Source: an uncultured Paraprevotella sp. (GTDB lineage Bacteria > Bacteroidota > Bacteroidia > Bacteroidales > Bacteroidaceae). From it: a stretch of DNA of 64,000 nt. The stretch lies in assembly GCA_910586505.1 (NCBI GenBank), contig CAJUGV010000002.1:124001-188000 (forward strand). The letters are read 5' to 3'. Below, piece after piece: positions 27,423-37,206 of this stretch. The notes beneath the pieces are model-generated. The model was not told the origin of the DNA and did not search any database. It worked only from the letters and a program-made list of their open reading frames with translations. Each line of letters opens with the position of its first letter. Position 1 is the stretch's first letter. The translations under genes and the position numbers were made by a program.

Positions 27423-27537
27423 AAATACGGGTTTGTAAATCAAATTATGTTTTTTTAATAAAAATATAGAATGTTGCATTACGTATAATTCCTATTACAT
27501 TCGTATTTATAATAAAACAGGTATAAAAAATCTTCTT

Positions 27538-28998
27538 ATGAACAGAATATTGTATGGCGTATTAGGCGCATTTATATTTTCTTTATCCGCACAAGCGAAG
27601 ATTGTGGTCTATCCTCGTGTGGAAGATAAGGCCGTTGTGGAAGACGGACGCTATAAAGTATACGTCCGCGAGGCCGGTACGGAAAAGAACTGGCGGGAGT
27701 TACAGGTGATAGGTGTGGATGTAGATATGGATACCCGTTCTCGTGCGGCTATGGCACAGTTTGACGCAGACGAACCGGTAGATGTAAAAGTGGAAACGTT
27801 TGGAATTCCTGTTACCGATGTGAAGATTCGCCCGCTGGCACGCGGTATTTCATATAACAAAGTGGGAGAGCATGCGCTGACTTTCCGGCTTGACCGTCCG
27901 GCAAAACTGAGCATAGAGTTTGGCGGCGACCGTCTTGGTAACCTTCACCTGTTTGCCAACGAGGTGGAAAAAGAGACATACGACGGTAAGGAAGGTCCCG
28001 GTGTTATTATCTGGGACAATAGTAGCAGGGATATCTTTCGCAAGAATTGCCGCCTGATATATTTCGGTCCCGGCGTGCACCAACCTAAGGACTTGCCGAA
28101 TAATGAAATCTCCGTTCCCGAAAACTGCACGGTCTATCTGGCACCGGGTGCCGTACTTAAGGCCAAACTCCGGGTGGATAGAGTCAAAAACGTAAGAATC
28201 ATAGGGCGGGGAATGCTGTTTCAACCGTTGCGCGGAGTAGAGGTATCCCGTTCGCGCAATGTACATATTGAGGGCATCACGGTGATTAATCCGGCACATT
28301 ACACCATATTCGGCGGTGAAAGCCGCAAGGTGACAGTAAAGAACGTAAAGAGCTTCTCCGTGCGGGGATGGAGCGACGGCATCGACCTGATGTGTTGTCA
28401 CGACTGGGTTGTAGACGATGTGTTCCTCCGCACCAGCGACGACTGCCTGGCCTTTTACAACCACCGCTGGTGGTACTGGGGCGGCACAAGTAATCTCACC
28501 GTGCAAAACTCCGTATTATGGGCCGATGTGGCGCATGCCATCAACGTGGGTGGCCACGGCGACGACTTGTCATCCAAGGGAGAGGTATTTCGCGGGGTGA
28601 CTTTCCGTAACATCGATATACTGAATGTGGATGAGGACGATGATGAATACCGTGGGGTCATGTCGGTATGCTGCGGTGATAAAAACCGTGTGGAGGACGT
28701 CACATTTGAAAACATCCGCGTGGAGGATTGTGATGAAGCCCGCCTGATAGACATCAGAGTGGTGTACAACGGCAAATACAACCGTGTGCCGGGCGGCCGG
28801 ATTCGAAATATAACTTTCCGCAACATTACATGGTGCGGAGAAGGAGGCGCGATGTATCCCATGCGTATAAAGGGTCATGACGCACAAAACAATGTAAGCG
28901 GGATCGTGCTGGAAAACATTACGGTCAACGGAAAACGGATGACGGATACGAAGGACGTGGAGATGAATGAATATGTGTACGATGTGAAAGTAAGATAG
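27538..28998 (+). CDS. Pectin-type polysaccharide hydrolase, GH28-like parallel beta-helix
   Basis: A 486-residue exported protein with a signal peptide (MNRILYGVLGAFIFSLSAQA), an N-terminal beta domain and a right-handed beta-helix. The helix carries polygalacturonase-like motifs: SDGID (Asp280), SDDC (Asp301/302) and GGHGD (His340). An RIK triplet at 443-445 is about 100 residues after the His, farther than the usual 30 or so, and may not be the substrate-binding RIK. Family assignment is therefore likely but not certain; related beta-helix hydrolases share the YFGPGVH start. Its neighbours indicate pectin or rhamnogalacturonan as the target. Confidence 0.72.
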   Translation: MNRILYGVLGAFIFSLSAQAKIVVYPRVEDKAVVEDGRYKVYVREAGTEKNWRELQVIGVDVDMDTRSRAAMAQFDADEPVDVKVETFGIPVTDVKIRPLARGISYNKVGEHALTFRLDRPAKLSIEFGGDRLGNLHLFANEVEKETYDGKEGPGVIIWDNSSRDIFRKNCRLIYFGPGVHQPKDLPNNEISVPENCTVYLAPGAVLKAKLRVDRVKNVRIIGRGMLFQPLRGVEVSRSRNVHIEGITVINPAHYTIFGGESRKVTVKNVKSFSVRGWSDGIDLMCCHDWVVDDVFLRTSDDCLAFYNHRWWYWGGTSNLTVQNSVLWADVAHAINVGGHGDDLSSKGEVFRGVTFRNIDILNVDEDDDEYRGVMSVCCGDKNRVEDVTFENIRVEDCDEARLIDIRVVYNGKYNRVPGGRIRNITFRNITWCGEGGAMYPMRIKGHDAQNNVSGIVLENITVNGKRMTDTKDVEMNEYVYDVKVR

Positions 28999-29112
28999 TT
29001 GATAAACTTGCATTCTGTTTCAAAAAGAATCGCCAATCTGGTTTTTTGTTATCTTATTCAACTTTCCCGCATATAAATGGCAAGATTAATTGTGGAAATT
29101 CTCTTTTATTTA

Positions 29113-29120
29113 TACCTTTG
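29113..29120 (+). promoter_or_regulatory. -7 box of the purF-carA-carB operon
   Basis: TACCTTTG 31 bases before the purF-like start. The upstream sequence is AT-rich with no exact TTTG. Confidence 0.55.
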
Positions 29121-29151
29121 TCCGCCGATAAGGTTTTAAGAGAAGATTGTC

Positions 29152-31041
29152 ATGGAACAGTTGAAACACGAATGCGGCATTGCCATGCTGCGCTTGCTCA
29201 AGCCGCTGGAATACTATCAGGCGAAATACGGTACCTGGATGTACGGATTGAACAAGCTTTATCTGCTGATGGAAAAGCAGCATAACCGGGGGCAGGAAGG
29301 CGCCGGGCTGGCCTGTCTGAAAATGGAAGCCAGTCCCGGAGAGGAATACATGTTCCGCGAAAGAGCACTGGGAACGGGCGCTATTACGGAGATATTCTCC
29401 ACGGTGCAGTCGCGGTTCAGGAACTGGGATATACATCAACTTTCCGATGCCGTCTATGCCAAACGACAGTTACCCTTTGCCGGTGAGATTTATATGGGCC
29501 ACCTTCGGTATTCAACTACCGGGAAGAGTGGCCTTTCTTATGTCCATCCGTTTATGAGACGGAATAACTGGCGGGCGAAGAATCTGGCTCTTTGCGGTAA
29601 TTTCAATCTTACGAATGTGGATGAGGTCTTTGACGATATCACAGCCAAAGGCCAGCATCCCCGCATCTATTCCGACACTTACATCATGCTGGAGCAGGTC
29701 GGCCACCGGCTCGACCGCGAAAGCGAGCGCCTTTATGCCGAAGCCGTGGCGCAAGGGCGTACGGATATGGATATTACGCAATACATAGAGGAGCATATTG
29801 ATGTGAATAATGTACTGCGCACGGCTGCTCCTCTTTGGGATGGAGGTTATGTGGTGTGCGGTTTCACGGGAAGCGGCGAGATGTTCACCATGCGCGATCC
29901 TTGGGGCATCCGTCCTGCATTCTGGTATCAGGATGACGAAGTACTGGTAGTGGCCTCCGAGCGTCCGGTGATACAGACTGTATTCGGGCTTGAAACCGAC
30001 CAGATCCGTGAACTTATGCCCGGACAGGCTATCAGCGTGCGCAAGAACGGTGAGATGCGTCTGGAACAGATTATCGATCCGCGCAACGTGTGTCCTTGCT
30101 CTTTCGAACGTATTTATTTCAGCAGGGGCAGCGACCGCGATATTTATAAGGAGCGCAAGGCATTGGGCCGGCAGTTGCGCGACAAGATCCTTAAAGCAGT
30201 GGACGAAGATCTGCAGCATACCGTATTCTCCTTTATTCCGAACACGGCGGAAGTTGCCTTTTATGGTATGCTCGAGGCTTTCAAGGCTTATCTTAATCAG
30301 ACGAAGATTGAGCAGATAGAAGCGCTGGGACATATACCCACGCATGACGAACTTGAGCACATCCTGAACCAATATATAAGAAGTGAGAAAGTGGCTGTAA
30401 AGGACATCAAACTGCGTACATTCATTACCGAAGGCAACAGCCGCAAGGATCTGGCAGCCCATGTCTATGACGTGACCTACGGTAGTGTAACGGCATTCGA
30501 AGACAATTTGGTGGTAATAGACGACAGCATCGTGCGCGGCACTACGCTGAAAGAAAGCATCATCCGCATCCTTGACCGTCTGCATCCCAAGAAAATAGTG
30601 CTGGTGTCTTCTTCTCCCCAGGTACGTTATCCCGACTATTATGGCATCGACATGTCCAACATGAACGAGTTTATAGCGTTCCGTGCAGCGATAGAATTGC
30701 TCAAAGACCGCGGACAATCGGGTCTGATAGACTGTGTCTATGAGAAATGCCGCCTACAGATGACTTTACCCAAGAAGTATATGACAAACTGTGTAAAGGA
30801 AATATATGCTCCATTTTCCGATGATGACATCTCGATGAAAATGGTGGAAATGTTACGGCCCGCCGGAGTGACGACACCTGTGGAGATCGTCTACCAGTCT
30901 CTTGATGGATTGCACAAGGCCTGCCCCTTTCATCGCGGCGACTGGTATTTCAGTGGGGATTATCCCACGCCGGGTGGCGTGAAACTGGTGAACAAGGCCT
31001 TCATCAATTATTATGAGAGTATTTACAGGAAAAATAACTAA
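29152..31041 (+). CDS. purF: Amidophosphoribosyltransferase, long PurF variant
   Basis: A 629-residue class II glutamine amidotransferase joined to a phosphoribosyltransferase. The N-terminal Cys8 (KHECGIAM) would become the Ntn nucleophile after removal of a short leader; HNRGQEGAG and MGHLRYST are glutaminase motifs. The PRPP loop is VVIDDSIVRGTTL (about residues 456-468). PurF makes phosphoribosylamine, the first purine step. The protein is about 130-150 residues longer than usual because of insertions in the glutaminase part and between the domains. Bacteroidetes carry such long forms, so an altered role next to pyrimidine/arginine carbamoyl-phosphate genes is possible. carA follows after 24 bases. 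Confidence 0.82.
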   Translation: MEQLKHECGIAMLRLLKPLEYYQAKYGTWMYGLNKLYLLMEKQHNRGQEGAGLACLKMEASPGEEYMFRERALGTGAITEIFSTVQSRFRNWDIHQLSDAVYAKRQLPFAGEIYMGHLRYSTTGKSGLSYVHPFMRRNNWRAKNLALCGNFNLTNVDEVFDDITAKGQHPRIYSDTYIMLEQVGHRLDRESERLYAEAVAQGRTDMDITQYIEEHIDVNNVLRTAAPLWDGGYVVCGFTGSGEMFTMRDPWGIRPAFWYQDDEVLVVASERPVIQTVFGLETDQIRELMPGQAISVRKNGEMRLEQIIDPRNVCPCSFERIYFSRGSDRDIYKERKALGRQLRDKILKAVDEDLQHTVFSFIPNTAEVAFYGMLEAFKAYLNQTKIEQIEALGHIPTHDELEHILNQYIRSEKVAVKDIKLRTFITEGNSRKDLAAHVYDVTYGSVTAFEDNLVVIDDSIVRGTTLKESIIRILDRLHPKKIVLVSSSPQVRYPDYYGIDMSNMNEFIAFRAAIELLKDRGQSGLIDCVYEKCRLQMTLPKKYMTNCVKEIYAPFSDDDISMKMVEMLRPAGVTTPVEIVYQSLDGLHKACPFHRGDWYFSGDYPTPGGVKLVNKAFINYYESIYRKNN

Positions 31042-31065
31042 GATAATAAAGATTGTATTTCAGCA

Positions 31066-32148
31066 ATGAGAAATGTGACACTTATTCTAAGCGACGGAAG
31101 CCGTTTTCACGGAAAGTCGTTCGGTTACGAAAAATCAGTGGCCGGTGAAGTGGTTTTCAACACGGCGATGACGGGGTATCCCGAGAGTCTGACAGATCCG
31201 TCCTATGCCGGGCAACTGATGACACTTACTTATCCCTTGATAGGAAATTACGGAGTTCCCGACTTTTCAGTAGAGGAAAACGGTTTGGCCACTTTCATGG
31301 AGAGCGACAGAATCTATGCTTCGGCTATCATTGTAAGCGATTACAGCACGAACTATAATCACTGGAACGCAAAAGAGAGCCTTGCCGATTGGCTGAAACG
31401 GGAACAAGTACCGGGCATTACCGGTGTTGACACACGCGAATTAACCAAAGTGCTGCGTGAACATGGGGTGATGACGGGCAAGATTGTATTCGATGATGAA
31501 AAGGAAAATATATCCGAATCCGATTATAACGGTACAAATTTCGTGGATCTTGTATCCTGCAAAGAGGTTGTTCGCTACAATGAGGGGCCGGAAAGGAAAA
31601 AAGTGGTGCTTGTAGATTGCGGTGTAAAGCATAATATCATCCGTTGTCTGATAAAGCGCGGTGTGGAGGTCATTCGTGTGCCTTGGGATTACGATTTCAA
31701 CGAACTGGAATTCGATGGTCTCTTTCTCTCTAACGGACCGGGCAATCCCGATACTTGCGGGGCGGCCGTCAGTCATATCCGTAAGTTTCTGGCTTCGCCT
31801 GTCGTGCGTCCCTGCATGGGCATCTGTATGGGTAACCAATTGTTGGGGAAAGCCGCAGGAGCGCGCATTTTCAAGTTGAAATACGGCCATCGCAGCCATA
31901 ATCAGCCCGTGAGGATGGCCGGGACAAACCGTTGCTTTATCACGAGCCAGAATCATGGGTTTGCAGTCGATGCGGAAACACTTGGCTGCGAATGGGAACC
32001 CCTGTTTGTGAATATGAACGACGGTTCCAATGAGGGCATACGTCACAAGACGAATCCGTGGTTCAGTGCACAGTTCCATCCGGAAGCATGCAGCGGACCG
32101 GTGGATACGGAATTTATGTTCGATGATTTTGTAAAACTGCTCAAATAA
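31066..32148 (+). CDS. carA: Carbamoyl-phosphate synthase small subunit
   Basis: A 360-residue glutaminase subunit that supplies ammonia to CarB for carbamoyl phosphate, used for pyrimidines and arginine. N-terminal domain motifs (FNTAMTGYPESLTDPSYAGQ) and the class I glutaminase triad are present: Cys254 in GICMGNQ, and the His-Glu of FHPEACSGP. The extra structural motif GVKHNIIR is also seen. Full length. It sits between the purF-like gene and carB with short spacers (24 and 12 bases), so it is in one operon. Confidence 0.96.
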   Translation: MRNVTLILSDGSRFHGKSFGYEKSVAGEVVFNTAMTGYPESLTDPSYAGQLMTLTYPLIGNYGVPDFSVEENGLATFMESDRIYASAIIVSDYSTNYNHWNAKESLADWLKREQVPGITGVDTRELTKVLREHGVMTGKIVFDDEKENISESDYNGTNFVDLVSCKEVVRYNEGPERKKVVLVDCGVKHNIIRCLIKRGVEVIRVPWDYDFNELEFDGLFLSNGPGNPDTCGAAVSHIRKFLASPVVRPCMGICMGNQLLGKAAGARIFKLKYGHRSHNQPVRMAGTNRCFITSQNHGFAVDAETLGCEWEPLFVNMNDGSNEGIRHKTNPWFSAQFHPEACSGPVDTEFMFDDFVKLLK

Positions 32149-32160
32149 GAATAGGGAGAC

Positions 32161-35100
32161 ATGGAAGATAGAAAGATAAAAAAGGTATTGTTGTTAGGTT
32201 CCGGTGCTTTGAAAATCGGCGAGGCCGGTGAATTTGATTATTCCGGTTCGCAAGCCTTGAAAGCGCTGAAGGAAGAAGGAATAGAAACGATATTGATAAA
32301 TCCGAACATTGCCACGGTGCAAACGAGCGAAGGTGTGGCCGATCATATATATTACTTGCCTGTGACTCCTTTTTTCGTAGAAAAAGTTATCCGGAAAGAG
32401 CGTCCGCAGGGCATTCTGCTTGCCTTTGGCGGACAGACAGCCCTGAATTGCGGAGTGGCATTGCATAAGGAAGGGCTGTTGGAGAAATATGGCGTAAAGG
32501 TGCTCGGAACTCCCGTCCAGGCAATCATGAATACTGAAGACCGGGAGCTTTTTGTCAACAAACTCAATGAGATCAATGTAAAAACCATCAAGAGCCATGC
32601 ATGCGGGAATCTGGAAGAGACACGCAAGGCGGCTGCCGGGCTCGGTTATCCCGTTATCATTCGGGCTGCCTATGCACTGGGGGGCTTGGGATCCGGATTC
32701 TGTAACGATGAAAATGAACTTAACAAGTTGGCAGAGAAAGCTTTCTCGTTTTCACCTCAAGTATTGGTTGAAAAGAGCCTGAAGGGGTGGAAGGAGATTG
32801 AATATGAAGTGGTGCGCGATTGTCATGACAACTGTATCACGGTATGCAACATGGAAAATTTTGATCCTTTGGGTATACATACCGGCGAAAGCATTGTGAT
32901 AGCTCCCTCACAGACGCTGACAAATGCGGAATACCACAAACTGCGTGCATTGAGCATCCGTATCGTGCGTCATATAGGCATCGTGGGTGAATGTAACGTA
33001 CAATATGCTTTCGATCCCGAATCCGAGGATTACCGCGTCATAGAGGTGAATGCCCGCCTGAGCCGTTCGTCAGCTCTTGCTTCCAAGGCCACAGGCTATC
33101 CGCTGGCTTTCGTAGCGGCTAAACTGGGATTGGGTTACGGGCTTTTCGAATTGAAAAACTCGGTGACGAAAACTACTTCCGCCTTTTTTGAGCCTGCACT
33201 GGATTATGTAGTATGCAAAATCCCGCGTTGGGACCTGGGTAAATTTCGTGGCGTAGACCGCGAATTGGGTTCGTCCATGAAGTCTGTAGGTGAAGTTATG
33301 GCTATAGGACGTACTTTCGAGGAAGCCATACAAAAAGGACTGCGTATGATAGGGCAGGGAATGCACGGCTTTGTGGAAAACAAGGAACTCCGGATTGAAG
33401 ACATAGACTCCGCTCTACGCGAACCTACCGACAAGCGCATCTTCATTATTTCGAAGGCTATGTCGAAGGGTTACACTATCGACCAGATTCACGAATTAAC
33501 CAAGATAGACAAATGGTTCTTACATAAATTACAGAACATCAAAGACACATCCATGGCGTTGCACACCTGCAAGGATGTCAATGTGTTGGATGATGAACTC
33601 CTGCGCCGTGCGAAAGTACAGGGATTCTCCGACTTTCAGATTGCCCGTGCATTAGGCATGGAGGAACAGATGGATATGGAGGACGCTGCGCTTGCAGTGC
33701 GTTGTCGCAGAAAGAATGCAGGTATCGTGCCGGTTGTAAAGCAAATAGATACGCTGGCCGCCGAATATCCGGCGCAGACAAACTATCTGTACATGACGTA
33801 CAGCGGTGTAAGCGGGGATATCCGTTACGAACATGACAAACGCAGTATCGTAGTGCTCGGCTCCGGCGCTTATCGCATAGGTTCTTCCGTAGAATTCGAC
33901 TGGTGTGGCGTACAGGCACTGAATACTATCCGCCGTGAAGGTTTCCGTCCGGTGATGATCAACTACAATCCCGAAACGGTATCAACGGATTACGACATGT
34001 GTGACCGTCTCTATTTCGACGAACTGACATTTGAACGCGTACTTGATATCCTCGAACTGGAATGTCCGAAAGGTGTCATCGTATCTACGGGAGGACAAAT
34101 ACCTAACAATCTGGCTACGCGGCTGGATGGACAGCGTATCCCTATATTAGGGACCGGCGCGACGAGCATTGATAATGCGGAAGACCGTGAAAAGTTCTCT
34201 GCCATGTTGAACAGAATAGGTGTGGATCAACCGGAGTGGAGCGCGTTGACCAGTATGGAAGATGTAAACGCCTTTATAGAGAAAGTGGGATTTCCGGTGT
34301 TGGTGCGTCCGTCATATGTACTTTCAGGCGCTGCCATGAACGTATGTTCCAACAGTGAAGAGTTAGAGCGTTTCTTGAATTTGGCTGCGAATGTGTCTCG
34401 TAAACACCCGGTTGTTGTCAGCAAATTCCTCCAACATGCAAAGGAAGTGGAGATGGATGCCGTGGCGTGCGATGGAGAAATCGTGGCTTACGCCATCAGT
34501 GAGCATATAGAATTTGCCGGAGTGCATTCGGGCGACGCCACAATTCAGTTTCCTGCCCAGAAACTGTATGTGGAAACTGTACGCCGCATCAAAAAAATCT
34601 CCGGACAGATCGCCCGTGAGTTGCGCATCAGCGGCCCGTTCAATATACAGTTTCTAGCCAAAGATAACGATATCAAGGTAATTGAATGTAACCTTCGCGC
34701 ATCCCGGAGCTTCCCATTCGTGAGCAAGGTACTCAAGATAAATATGATTGAACTGGCAACGAAAGTAATGCTGGGATTGCCGGTAGAGAAACCCGGCAAA
34801 AGCCTGTTCGATTTCGACTATGTAGGAATCAAAGCCAGTCAGTTCTCCTTCAACCGTTTGCAGAAAGCCGACCCCGTGCTGGGGGTGGATATGGCCTCCA
34901 CGGGCGAAGTAGGCTGTTTAGGCGACGATACGGGCACGGCTCTGCTTTTGGCCATGCTCTCCGTAGGATATCGTGTACCGAAGAAGAACATACTCTTGTC
35001 TACGGGAGGAGCCAAGCAAAAAGCCGATATGCTGGAAGCGGCACGTACACTGAAGGAATTCGGGTATTCCATTTATGCTACGGAAGGCACAAGCCGCTAT

Positions 35101-35385
35101 CTGACTGAAAACGGAGTAGAGAATACGCTGGTGTACTGGCCTAGTGAAAACGGAACTCCGCAAGCATTGACCATGCTGCATAATCGTGAGATAGATATGG
35201 TGGTGAATATACCGAAAGACTTGACTGTCAGAGAACTTTCAAATGGTTACAAAATCAGGCGTGCCGCAGTGGACCTGAATATTCCCTTGATCACCAACTC
35301 GCGTCTTGCGAGTGCTTTCATTCAGGCGTTCTGTCATATCAATCTTGATGACCTTCCTATCAAGAGTTGGTCTGAGTATAAGTAA
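32161..35385 (+). CDS. carB: Carbamoyl-phosphate synthase large subunit
   Basis: A 1074-residue synthetase with two homologous ATP-grasp halves: the first (LGSGALKIGEAGEFDYSGSQ, IIRAAYALGGLGSGF) phosphorylates bicarbonate and the second (LGSGAYRIGSSVEFDWCGVQ, LVRPSYVLSGAAMNV) phosphorylates carbamate. A central oligomerisation domain and a C-terminal MGS-like allosteric domain (LLSTGGAKQKADMLE ... YATEGTSRYL) complete it. Length is normal. It forms the enzyme with CarA encoded directly upstream and ends the operon. No strong terminator is visible in the following 280 bases, although GTAACATG and CATGTTAC at about 35384 and 35450 could form an outer stem. Confidence 0.96.
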   Translation: MEDRKIKKVLLLGSGALKIGEAGEFDYSGSQALKALKEEGIETILINPNIATVQTSEGVADHIYYLPVTPFFVEKVIRKERPQGILLAFGGQTALNCGVALHKEGLLEKYGVKVLGTPVQAIMNTEDRELFVNKLNEINVKTIKSHACGNLEETRKAAAGLGYPVIIRAAYALGGLGSGFCNDENELNKLAEKAFSFSPQVLVEKSLKGWKEIEYEVVRDCHDNCITVCNMENFDPLGIHTGESIVIAPSQTLTNAEYHKLRALSIRIVRHIGIVGECNVQYAFDPESEDYRVIEVNARLSRSSALASKATGYPLAFVAAKLGLGYGLFELKNSVTKTTSAFFEPALDYVVCKIPRWDLGKFRGVDRELGSSMKSVGEVMAIGRTFEEAIQKGLRMIGQGMHGFVENKELRIEDIDSALREPTDKRIFIISKAMSKGYTIDQIHELTKIDKWFLHKLQNIKDTSMALHTCKDVNVLDDELLRRAKVQGFSDFQIARALGMEEQMDMEDAALAVRCRRKNAGIVPVVKQIDTLAAEYPAQTNYLYMTYSGVSGDIRYEHDKRSIVVLGSGAYRIGSSVEFDWCGVQALNTIRREGFRPVMINYNPETVSTDYDMCDRLYFDELTFERVLDILELECPKGVIVSTGGQIPNNLATRLDGQRIPILGTGATSIDNAEDREKFSAMLNRIGVDQPEWSALTSMEDVNAFIEKVGFPVLVRPSYVLSGAAMNVCSNSEELERFLNLAANVSRKHPVVVSKFLQHAKEVEMDAVACDGEIVAYAISEHIEFAGVHSGDATIQFPAQKLYVETVRRIKKISGQIARELRISGPFNIQFLAKDNDIKVIECNLRASRSFPFVSKVLKINMIELATKVMLGLPVEKPGKSLFDFDYVGIKASQFSFNRLQKADPVLGVDMASTGEVGCLGDDTGTALLLAMLSVGYRVPKKNILLSTGGAKQKADMLEAARTLKEFGYSIYATEGTSRYLTENGVENTLVYWPSENGTPQALTMLHNREIDMVVNIPKDLTVRELSNGYKIRRAAVDLNIPLITNSRLASAFIQAFCHINLDDLPIKSWSEYK

Positions 35386-35599
35386 CATGATCGGAATATT
35401 CTTTTTTAGCGGGTAGGTCAGGGGAGAATTCTTTGACGGAATGTCGGGTAGCATGTTACTGCCGGTGAAGTGTATGTCGTATTATTTATGGGACTGAGGA
35501 TTTATACTCAGCTCCATACTATTTCTTCGGAAATATGATAATGAGGGTAAAAGAGGCCATAAAATCGTCCATTTCGCTAAAATAGACCAGCCTTTAGGC

Positions 35600-35639
35600 T
35601 ATATTTGTGCTTGTCCTATCTGTTTTTTTAATACCTTTG
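35600..35639 (+). promoter_or_regulatory. Promoter region of the cysCDN-sulfotransferase operon
   Basis: Two -7 boxes fit: TATATTTG at 35600-35607 and TACCTTTG at 35632-35639; the latter has TTG 18 bases upstream. Either gives a short leader. The carB-cysC gap is otherwise unremarkable. Confidence 0.55.
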
Positions 35640-35672
35640 CCGGAGTTTTTAAAAGAAGCGGAAAAACAGTTT

Positions 35673-36257
35673 ATGGCAGAAGCAACGAATATCTATCCGA
35701 TATACGACAAAATGATGACCCGAAAGGACAAGGAAGGACTGCTTGGACAAAGGGGAGTGATGATCTGGTTCACGGGTCTGTCCGGTTCCGGAAAAAGTAC
35801 AATAGCACTTGGTGTTGAGCGTGAATTGCACAAACGTGGTGTCCTGTGCCGTATCCTAGATGGTGACAATATACGTAGTGGCATTAACAGAAATCTTGGA
35901 TTCTCGGCGGACGACCGGAAAGAGAACATTCGCCGTATAGCTGAAATCGGGAAATTATTTGTAGATACGGGTGTGGTTACACTGTCAGCTTTTATCAGCC
36001 CCACTAGTGAATACAGACGTATGGCTTCCGAAATTATCGGTATAGCCGATTTTAAGGAAGTTTATGTATCCACTCCCCTTGAAGTATGTGAGCAACGTGA
36101 CGTAAAAGGATTGTACGCCCGCGCCCGAAGAGGAGAAATTAAGGATTTTACAGGTGTCAGTGCTCCGTTTGAAGTACCGGAGCATCCGGCTTTGACATTG
36201 GATACATCAGTCTTGACGCTTGAAGAATCTGTTAACAAAGTGTTGGAACTTATCTAA
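35673..36257 (+). CDS. cysC: Adenylyl-sulfate kinase
   Basis: A 194-residue kinase that phosphorylates adenosine 5'-phosphosulfate to PAPS, the activated sulfate donor. Visible motifs: P-loop GLSGSGKST, DGDNIR, the GFSADDRKENIRR substrate loop, SAFISPTSEYR and the VKGLYARARRGEIKDFTG segment. Full length. The chosen Met follows the likely promoter; the earlier in-frame ATG at 35607 overlaps one -7 box. It is the first gene of a four-gene operon in which CysD/CysN make APS, CysC makes PAPS and the sulfotransferase uses it. Confidence 0.94.
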   Translation: MAEATNIYPIYDKMMTRKDKEGLLGQRGVMIWFTGLSGSGKSTIALGVERELHKRGVLCRILDGDNIRSGINRNLGFSADDRKENIRRIAEIGKLFVDTGVVTLSAFISPTSEYRRMASEIIGIADFKEVYVSTPLEVCEQRDVKGLYARARRGEIKDFTGVSAPFEVPEHPALTLDTSVLTLEESVNKVLELI

Positions 36258-36281
36258 ATGAATAAATAAACATACCATATT

Positions 36282-37190
36282 ATGTCTGAATATAAATTGA
36301 GCCATTTACAGGAACTTGAAGCCGAATCCATCCATATTATCCGTGAGGTGGCTGCCGAGTTCGAGAATCCTGTAATGCTTTATTCCATAGGAAAAGATTC
36401 TTCTGTAATGGTCCGCCTGGCCGAAAAGGCCTTTGCACCGGGAAAAGTGCCCTTTCCGCTGATGCATATTGATTCCAAATGGAAGTTTAACGAAATGATT
36501 AAATTCCGCGATGAATACGCCAAACAATACGGATGGAATCTGATTGTAGAGTCCAACACGGAGGCATTCCAAGCCGGAGTGGGACCGTTTAGCCATGGGA
36601 GTAAGGTTCATACAGACTTGATGAAGACAAAAGCATTATTGGATGCTTTGGCCAAATATAAGTTTGATGCAGCTTTTGGTGGTGCACGCCGCGATGAAGA
36701 AAAAAGCCGTGCTAAAGAACGTATATTCTCATTCCGCGACCAGTTTCAGCAATGGGACCCCAAAAATCAGCGTCCGGAACTATGGAACATTTATAATGCC
36801 CGTATACATAAAGGAGAGAGTATCAGGGTATTCCCGTTAAGTAATTGGACTGAACTTGACATTTGGCAATATATTCGCTTGGAAAATATTCCTATTGTAC
36901 CTTTATATTATGCTAAAGAACGCCCGGTAGTAAACATTGACGGACAATTGATTATGCCGGATGACGACCGTTTGCCGGATTGTTATAGGGATAAGATTGA
37001 AATGAGAAAGATTCGTTTCCGCACTTTAGGATGCTGGCCGCTGACCGGTGCCATTGAGAGTGAAGCCGACACGATAGAGAAAATTGTAGAGGAGATGATG
37101 ACCACCACAAAGAGTGAACGTACAACGCGGGTGATAGATTTCGATCAAGAGGCTTCTATGGAGCAAAAGAAACGCGAGGGATATTTTTAA
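36282..37190 (+). CDS. cysD: Sulfate adenylyltransferase subunit 2
   Basis: A 302-residue PP-loop ATP pyrophosphatase-type subunit that adenylates sulfate to APS in complex with CysN. The PP loop is SIGKDSSVM (residues 35-43); other CysD motifs are HIDSKWKFNEM, FGGARRDEEKSRAKERIFSF and the C-terminal RTLGCWPLTGA with RTTRVIDFD. Family-normal length. It lies 24 bases after cysC and 16 before cysN. Confidence 0.96.
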   Translation: MSEYKLSHLQELEAESIHIIREVAAEFENPVMLYSIGKDSSVMVRLAEKAFAPGKVPFPLMHIDSKWKFNEMIKFRDEYAKQYGWNLIVESNTEAFQAGVGPFSHGSKVHTDLMKTKALLDALAKYKFDAAFGGARRDEEKSRAKERIFSFRDQFQQWDPKNQRPELWNIYNARIHKGESIRVFPLSNWTELDIWQYIRLENIPIVPLYYAKERPVVNIDGQLIMPDDDRLPDCYRDKIEMRKIRFRTLGCWPLTGAIESEADTIEKIVEEMMTTTKSERTTRVIDFDQEASMEQKKREGYF

Positions 37191-37206
37191 ATCAGGAGAC
37201 TAATTT

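Larger units (their letters stand above)
26827..27537. other. Long non-coding gap B upstream of the GH28-like gene
   Basis: No convincing gene in about 700 bases. It contains a TGACAAAATGACA motif, the inverted repeat GCATAAA(26973)...TTTTATGC(27004), a second motif TGTCAAGATGTCA and an AT-rich end before the next gene. No clear -7 box was found near that gene. Confidence 0.55.
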
